21,828 nucleotides of DNA from Chara braunii. Its lineage: Eukaryota; Streptophyta; Charophyceae; Charales; Characeae. Below the pieces are notes generated by a model. It did not search any database. It was not told where the DNA came from and was given only the letters and a program-made list of their open reading frames with translations. This document shows, piece after piece, positions 17,528 to 21,828 of the stretch (within the stretch, counting starts at the first letter, position 1; the number at the start of each line of letters is the position of its first letter). The DNA lies in NCBI GenBank assembly GCA_003427395.1, contig BFEA01000444.1:976054-997881 (forward strand), in the 5' to 3' direction. Both the position numbers and the translations under genes were made by a program.

Positions 17528-17974
17528 TCTCGCTCGGTCACTCTCTCGCCCTCTTGTCATGTTTGCCATACACAACTCCACAAAAACAAAGCATGACTGT
17601 CCCAGACTGTTCCATCGGACTTTCACTGACTGATGCATGTGTACTTTGTGCGTGTTATTGTGTGGATCCCCCGGCCTCAAGCTGAGTCGACCAGTGGTGC
17701 CGACAAGTTGATGCCTTGGCAGGTCAGCAGCTGATCAGTAGTGGCTACCGACGGTCAGCTGTGCAACTCTGCACTAAACCTAAGGTTCGCAATATCTTTA
17801 AGTCAGCTATCCCACCAAAGACGAATAACATGCCGTACATCAGCCAGCATTTTCTTGAAGACCAGAACGAAACGAGAAAGGGGAGGAAGGGGGAACTGTG
17901 TCTGCAAAATGGCTTTGCTTGTTGGCAGGAGCCCCGCAGCGAGCCAGCATGGAGATACCATAACCTTCAGAGTC
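17528..17974. other. No gene recognised
   Basis: About 450 bp with short overlapping frames only. Nothing recognisable is seen on either strand. Confidence 0.5.
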
Positions 17975-18033
17975 ACAGATATGCATGACAAGGGAGGGGG
18001 AGATCAGGGTGCTCCCTTGTCATGCATATCTGT
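17975..18033. repeat. Perfect 22-bp-stem hairpin
   Basis: Positions 17975-17996 (ACAGATATGCATGACAAGGG, then AG) are the exact inverse complement of 18012-18033, with a 15-nt loop between them. The stem is symmetric in DNA and could form from either strand. No T run follows as in a terminator, and the setting is not bacterial. It may be a very young foldback or a small structured RNA. Confidence 0.9.
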
Positions 18034-18150
18034 AGCAGACATCTAGCTAAAACATGCCTTGGCCTCCAGGCACAAGACAGGGAAAGAAGACTGCAGGCCC
18101 TGGGGGGAGTTGCCAATGAGCCATCTCAACATCGCCAAGGCTGACTAGAC

Positions 18151-18244
18151 TTCACCCGAATAGAATGCCTAGTCGTTATAGCTGTAATTGGGGCAATTTC
18201 AGTCTAGATACAGCTGTAATGATGGGGCACTATATCCAGGTGAA
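18151..18244. mobile_element. Foldback element, copy 2
   Basis: The arms 18151-18186 and 18209-18244 are inverted copies matching at about 27 of 36 positions around a 22-nt loop, beginning TTCACC on both arms. The inner part (GTCGTTATAGCTGTA, loop TTTCAGTCTAG, TACAGCTGTAATGA) matches the complement of 12107-12165. This makes it an older member of the same family, inserted in the other orientation. Confidence 0.7.
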
Positions 18245-18326
18245 CGGTAAGACAGCCAGGCATTGTCGGCAAGCCAAAGATTGTAACCTCATAACCCTAA
18301 TTAGCTGGTAAGACATTAGACAAAAC

Positions 18327-18935
18327 TCAGCATTGAACATACTCAACAAAACGAGGGATTGCGAGGGACGCCACATGACACACCCTCAGTTCCAGGTAAG
18401 CAAGTGGAGAATAGCAGCTGCTCAGCACGTCTCGCTTGTTGTAAGGATACTCATCCCTGATCACAACACCAAGCAAGAAGCCACACAGGTGTTTCAGATT
18501 TGCCGTCATACCAATCCAAATAGACAGGTAATGGCTCCAGTCAAGGACACACATCAGAGCGAAACCTCTTTTCTGAGCAACAAACTGCCGCAAAGACGCA
18601 GCACTATCAACCTGAAGCCTGGAACCAGCCAAACTCTCGCTGATAACATAAGAAATGAAAACGAATATCGCTCCTGTAAGGGGAAAAAGGAGGGTGTTGG
18701 TGGTGACAAGGTTTCGTATGGGTTGGTTCCTGCCAACTCCCATCATAGGCCAAGGGTGGCAACGACACACACCGGGATACCCGCCAGCGAAGATTACTAG
18801 GTCTGCAAGCAACCCGAACCTTGAATGCATGCAAGAGCAGACGAAAGCAGGGAAAGAGTTTGGAACAGAATATGGCCAAAAAGGAGTCAAAGAAGGAGAC
18901 AAAGCAGAACAAACCAGATGATCTGCAGAGAACAC
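18327..18935 (-). CDS. Unrecognised 202-codon open frame, possible exon(s)
   Basis: This is the longest open frame outside transposable elements. I do not recognise the product. Two hydrophobic stretches are visible, around residues 88-103 (G-A-I-F-V-F-I-S-Y-V-I) and 138-157 (I-W-I-G-M-T-A-N-L), with a Cys-rich N-terminal part. A good splice-acceptor-like site, pyrimidines followed by TTACAG, lies at about 18674 on this strand, in front of the first hydrophobic segment. The plus strand has its own donor-like sites (CAG/GTAAGC at 18395, CAG/GTAATG at 18528) and a 155-codon frame, so the strand is not settled. In a window this size one such frame by chance is quite possible. Treat as hypothetical. 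Confidence 0.2.
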   Translation of the reverse strand: MFSADHLVCSALSPSLTPFWPYSVPNSFPAFVCSCMHSRFGLLADLVIFAGGYPGVCRCHPWPMMGVGRNQPIRNLVTTNTLLFPLTGAIFVFISYVISESLAGSRLQVDSAASLRQFVAQKRGFALMCVLDWSHYLSIWIGMTANLKHLCGFLLGVVIRDEYPYNKRDVLSSCYSPLAYLELRVCHVASLAIPRFVEYVQC

Positions 18936-19286
18936 TATAATGAAGCACTGCTAGAGCCAGCTTCCTTTCAATCCCAGGGCGCTCGATGTGAGCACGAGCA
19001 CTACAAAACTCTTACATGGCATTCAGAAAAGGTCATAGCTTACCGAAGAGGAGAGGGGCAGTGATGTTTGTGAGCGACCACCTAAAAAGAAGAAAATAAA
19101 AATATGACACCAAGCAACTGTCAAGAGGACCATCGACATCAGCCACAAATTAAAATTTTAAAACAAACAGGATGAGCCGGCTTTGCCTGCATGCATTACG
19201 CCTGATCGTGTCACTCTAAGACGTGGGAACAGTGAATCATTTTTTCAAGAAATGACACGCAAATGCATATCAATACATAGTTGTAC

Positions 19287-19289
<3 letters not shown>
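18936..19289. other. No gene recognised
   Basis: About 350 bp, A-rich in parts (19080-19170). No feature is supported. Confidence 0.5.
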
Positions 19290-19340
<51 letters not shown>

Positions 19341-19346
19341 GAGAGC
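19290..19346. repeat. (GA)n microsatellite
   Basis: About 27 GA units with one GGG interruption at 19329-19331. Confidence 0.95.
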
Positions 19347-19683
19347 TACAAAATTGATTTACTGTAACCAAAAGGCTTAATCAGTTCGAACTTGGGTCAG
19401 TTGCCATGTGACGAAACAATAAAACAAATCACACAGCACGATACCCTGAAAAAAAGACAATCATGCACAAATATACAGTAACAAAAGACGGAATGGCCTA
19501 AAAACATGACACAAATTTACAAAAACAAAAGACAAAATGGCCGAAAACATGACGGCCCCCACCCGTCCTTTTCTTCTTTTCACTGGGCTTCGAACTCGAG
19601 TATCTACAGCCACCGGCCAAAAACAAAATCGACAAAACAAATCATTGCAGAAAAAATAAAACTCACGTTTCGTGTTAAGAAAC

Positions 19684-20145
19684 TAGCCACCAGTTACGCT
19701 TTGATGGAAATTAGGAAGCCAAACCTAATCGCTACCTTCTGAAATTCTGAATACAATGACATGATCCACGCATCTCAGAGTCCACTTTCCCCCTTTGCGG
19801 AGACTTCTCCCCACACACTCTGGCACAGTTAATCACACGGCTGACAATCCTACTGCGCACATTTTTGCATCTACAGCTTCCCAGGATCCACCCATCAAGC
19901 ATTGCCAGCACCAGATGCCAACAAAACAAAGCGTTTCAGAAATCTTGGCTGCCGGTCCCGCCATCGGATGATGCAGCAAGGGCCACGACGGCCAGGGACA
20001 GAGCGCGTGGCTGGTAAAAGTTAGTAGCCCCAGTTACACTTTGATGGAAATTAGGAAGCCAAACCTAACTGCTAGCTTCTCAGTACAATTACAGGAGCCA
20101 CGTGTCTCAGAGTCCAGTCCTGGTACAAAGTCCCAATTTCCCCCT
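19684..20145. repeat. Diverged direct duplication of ~110 bp
   Basis: Positions 19684-19793 and 20035-20145 share TAGCC(A)CCAGTTAC(G/A)CTTTGATGG, then AAATTAGGAAGCCAAACCTAA, then CTCAGAGTCCA and TTTCCCCCT, with indels between blocks. They are direct copies about 350 bp apart. They may be a segmental duplication or two copies of a short dispersed repeat. Confidence 0.8.
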
Positions 20146-20530
20146 GTACCATATACCGTACTAGTAGCCTCGTACTAGAGTTCTGGTAGGTACCACACAC
20201 TAGGCCGTACAAGAACATGTAGGCCTGAGCCCGCAGGATCAGTCGTCAGGTACCAATTGCCTGCCAGTCCCAGTCAGCTGCAGCTCAGTCCCAGGAAAGC
20301 CCTATGATGGTCCAAAACATTCAGGCAGGTTGCCGTTAGCGAAGGAATGGGGAGCGACATCACTAGTCTAATGCTGGAACTGCAGCAAGTGCAAAAGTCA
20401 TGTCGCAGCCAGTGCCAACGCAATTTTCCATTCATGACCACTGCAGAAGACCTGCTGCGGTACTGTGCGATCAAGCCGCAGATGAGAGAGGAGAGAGTCA
20501 ATGGCACCCGGCGCCATAGCCAGTAGGAAA
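20146..20530. other. No gene; GTAC-rich patch
   Basis: Between 20130 and 20255 the tetramer GTAC occurs seven times within GGTACC, GTACTAG and CGTAC contexts in both orientations. The rest of the interval shows nothing recognisable. Confidence 0.4.
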
Positions 20531-20645
20531 GAGAGACGATGATTAGAAAGAGAGAGAGAGAGAGGCAAAGACATTCAGAGAGGGACAGTGAGGCCTGAGG
20601 GTTGCTCAGAAGAGAGTGTCAGAGGGAGAGAGAGGGAAAGGGAAC
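20531..20645. repeat. GA-rich low-complexity tract
   Basis: Imperfect AG/GGGA repeats on the plus strand, including a pure GA run at about 20549-20563. Confidence 0.85.
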
Positions 20646-21573
20646 CGAAGACATACCTGCTCAGTTGCTGACAGAGGCCATAGCAGCTGGAGTGCAAGTG
20701 TCCCTTGTAGATAACTTTGAGCTATCAAGTGATTTCCAAGCTCATATTGTGTGAATTATGGGATGGTGTGCATAAACAGAGTGACGTGAAGCGGGTGTGA
20801 TTTCTTGAGTCGTTGCAGTGGTACTGGAGCAGACTCTCGTTGTCTTCGATTGTGTGCTTGTAGGAAGAAGAAGCCCACCTTTGGAACAGACCTATTTTTG
20901 TAAAATCTTTCTGCTGTTTGGTACTGCCAGCACCATTTTGACGGCGCGACCGTTGACAAACGAAAAACAAAAATTATACGGCAGACCCAAGAAGCAGCCA
21001 GCGAGGGGAGAGCAGAGGAGAAACTTGGCTGCAGCGCGAAGCGTCATGAAGTCTTCAACAACCATTGAGGTGATGCGCCTCACAACCCTAGCCGTGGATG
21101 AGTTACATGCATGGCCTTTGATGTTTGGGTACTGTCATGTCAGACTTTCATGGATTGAGCTGGTGTCGTCAATTCTGTAGTTGTCAACCTAGGTCTTAAG
21201 TTTACTAGGTAGGTTACATGTGTAGATAAGGAGGGTCCTCCTGCTGATGCTAATATTGTGACGAGGTAGAGGCAGAGCAGCGAGGCTGGAAGAGAGAGGG
21301 AGAGTGAGAGCACACACACACGCTCACTCAACTAGACGCAGACTCGACACAATTCGTCGGACACAGACACAAAGTGGCAAAGTCACAAAGTTGCAGTCTT
21401 GAATTCCCGAACACAATGTCGAAGCAAAGTCACACTGAACACAAGCACTGAGGCTGAAAACTTGATGCCCGTAGTGGGCTTGAGTCCGTACATAAGTACC
21501 AGACTCGAGTACGGTCCTGAGGGCAAGAGCAAAAATGCCTCAGGGTCAGAACTGAAATTGCAAGTCTGAGAGT
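20646..21573. other. No gene recognised
   Basis: Open frames here reach 120 codons at most and overlap on both strands. A GA/CA-rich patch lies at 21293-21325. No domain, RNA gene or transposon end is identified. Confidence 0.5.
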
Positions 21574-21680
21574 GGGCGCCAGAATGCCAGATGGCGACAA
21601 GTGTCCGGAATCTGAAAGAGGGATTTTGAAAACGGGCACCAGAATGCAAATGGCGCCAACTGTCGGAAATCAGAAGACCA
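21574..21680. repeat. 60-bp-period direct repeat, two diverged copies
   Basis: GGGCGCCAGAATGCCAGATGGCG, then ACAAGTGTCCGGAATCTGAA at 21574-21616, recurs from 21634 as GGGCACCAGAATGCAAATGGCG, then CCAACTGTCGGAAATCAGAA. Spacing is 60 bp. Confidence 0.85.
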
Positions 21681-21710
21681 AAAACAAAATAAAACAAAAA
21701 ATTGCAAAAA

Positions 21711-21828
21711 CCTAGGATGGTCCCCAGGCTGCCCGGCCACCTGGTAGTCGCCCGGGGGGTGGGTCGGGCCGCCTGGCAGGTTGTCCCGCCTGGTTGGCCA
21801 CCGGACGACCGCAGCGCATCGCAGAAGA
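21711..21828. mobile_element. Candidate GC-rich transposon end, runs off window
   Basis: CCTAGGATGG is followed by repeated GCCCGG, CGGGCC, GGCCACC and CCTGG words in both orientations to the window end. The style and the CTAGG start resemble 11385 onward, suggesting two copies of one family. Only one end is visible. Confidence 0.35.

Noticed and set aside
19586-19625. Second SINE or tRNA (CGAGTTCGAAGCC on the minus strand)
   Set aside because: The B-box-like word has two mismatches, and the A-box-like word is only about 10 bp away instead of the required 30-50.

Overview
This is a repeat-dominated piece of a eukaryotic nuclear genome, seen as a draft assembly with one isolated N at 1296 and a cluster of Ns at 3043-3146. 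I find no host protein-coding gene that I can call with confidence. Long microsatellites, a tRNA-derived SINE-like sequence, nested LTR retrotransposons and hAT-type DNA transposons fill most of it. The Ty3/gypsy polyprotein reads like those of streptophytes, and the primer-binding site fits plant initiator-Met tRNA. From memory of family resemblance only, I favour a charophyte alga such as Chara. No search was run, and another eukaryote is not excluded.

Layout: 1-157 holds a minus-strand tRNA-related SINE-like sequence. 158-1191 has no recognisable gene. 1192-1391 is a near-exact 95-bp duplication around a single N. From 1405 to 11329 runs a degenerate minus-strand LTR retrotransposon. Its 5' LTR is 10448-11329, its truncated 3' LTR is 1405-1878, the two are about 94% identical, and both outer edges carry the 4-bp duplication ATTA. 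A primer-binding site lies 3 nt inside the 5' LTR. Within this span are broken gag, protease, reverse transcriptase/RNase H, integrase and chromodomain-like segments (9178 down to 3607). A second promoter-like and PBS-like block at about 9216-10080 leaves open whether this Gag-Pol belongs to the outer LTRs or to a second element nested inside them.

Between the 3' LTR and pol lies an oppositely oriented LTR of a sister subfamily (1879-3584). That LTR is itself interrupted by a 773-bp non-autonomous hAT element (2713-3485) with an 8-bp target duplication. A solo LTR of the sister subfamily sits intact at 15495-16468 with a TTAT duplication and supplies the empty site for the hAT insertion. The order of events is therefore readable: outer element, then sister LTR, then hAT insertion, with a deletion at 1878/1879.

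The right half (11334-21828) is a mosaic. It has AC, GAA, TC and GA microsatellites, a 33-bp minisatellite, two related foldback elements (12082-12192 and 18151-18244), a second hAT-like element (about 14119-14592), a perfect 22-bp-stem hairpin (17975-18033) and several diverged local duplications. One 202-codon open frame (18327-18935, minus) is the only weak host-gene candidate. The least expected observation is a pair of hairpins inside the LTR family whose stems are kept between diverged subfamilies, one of them with compensating base changes.
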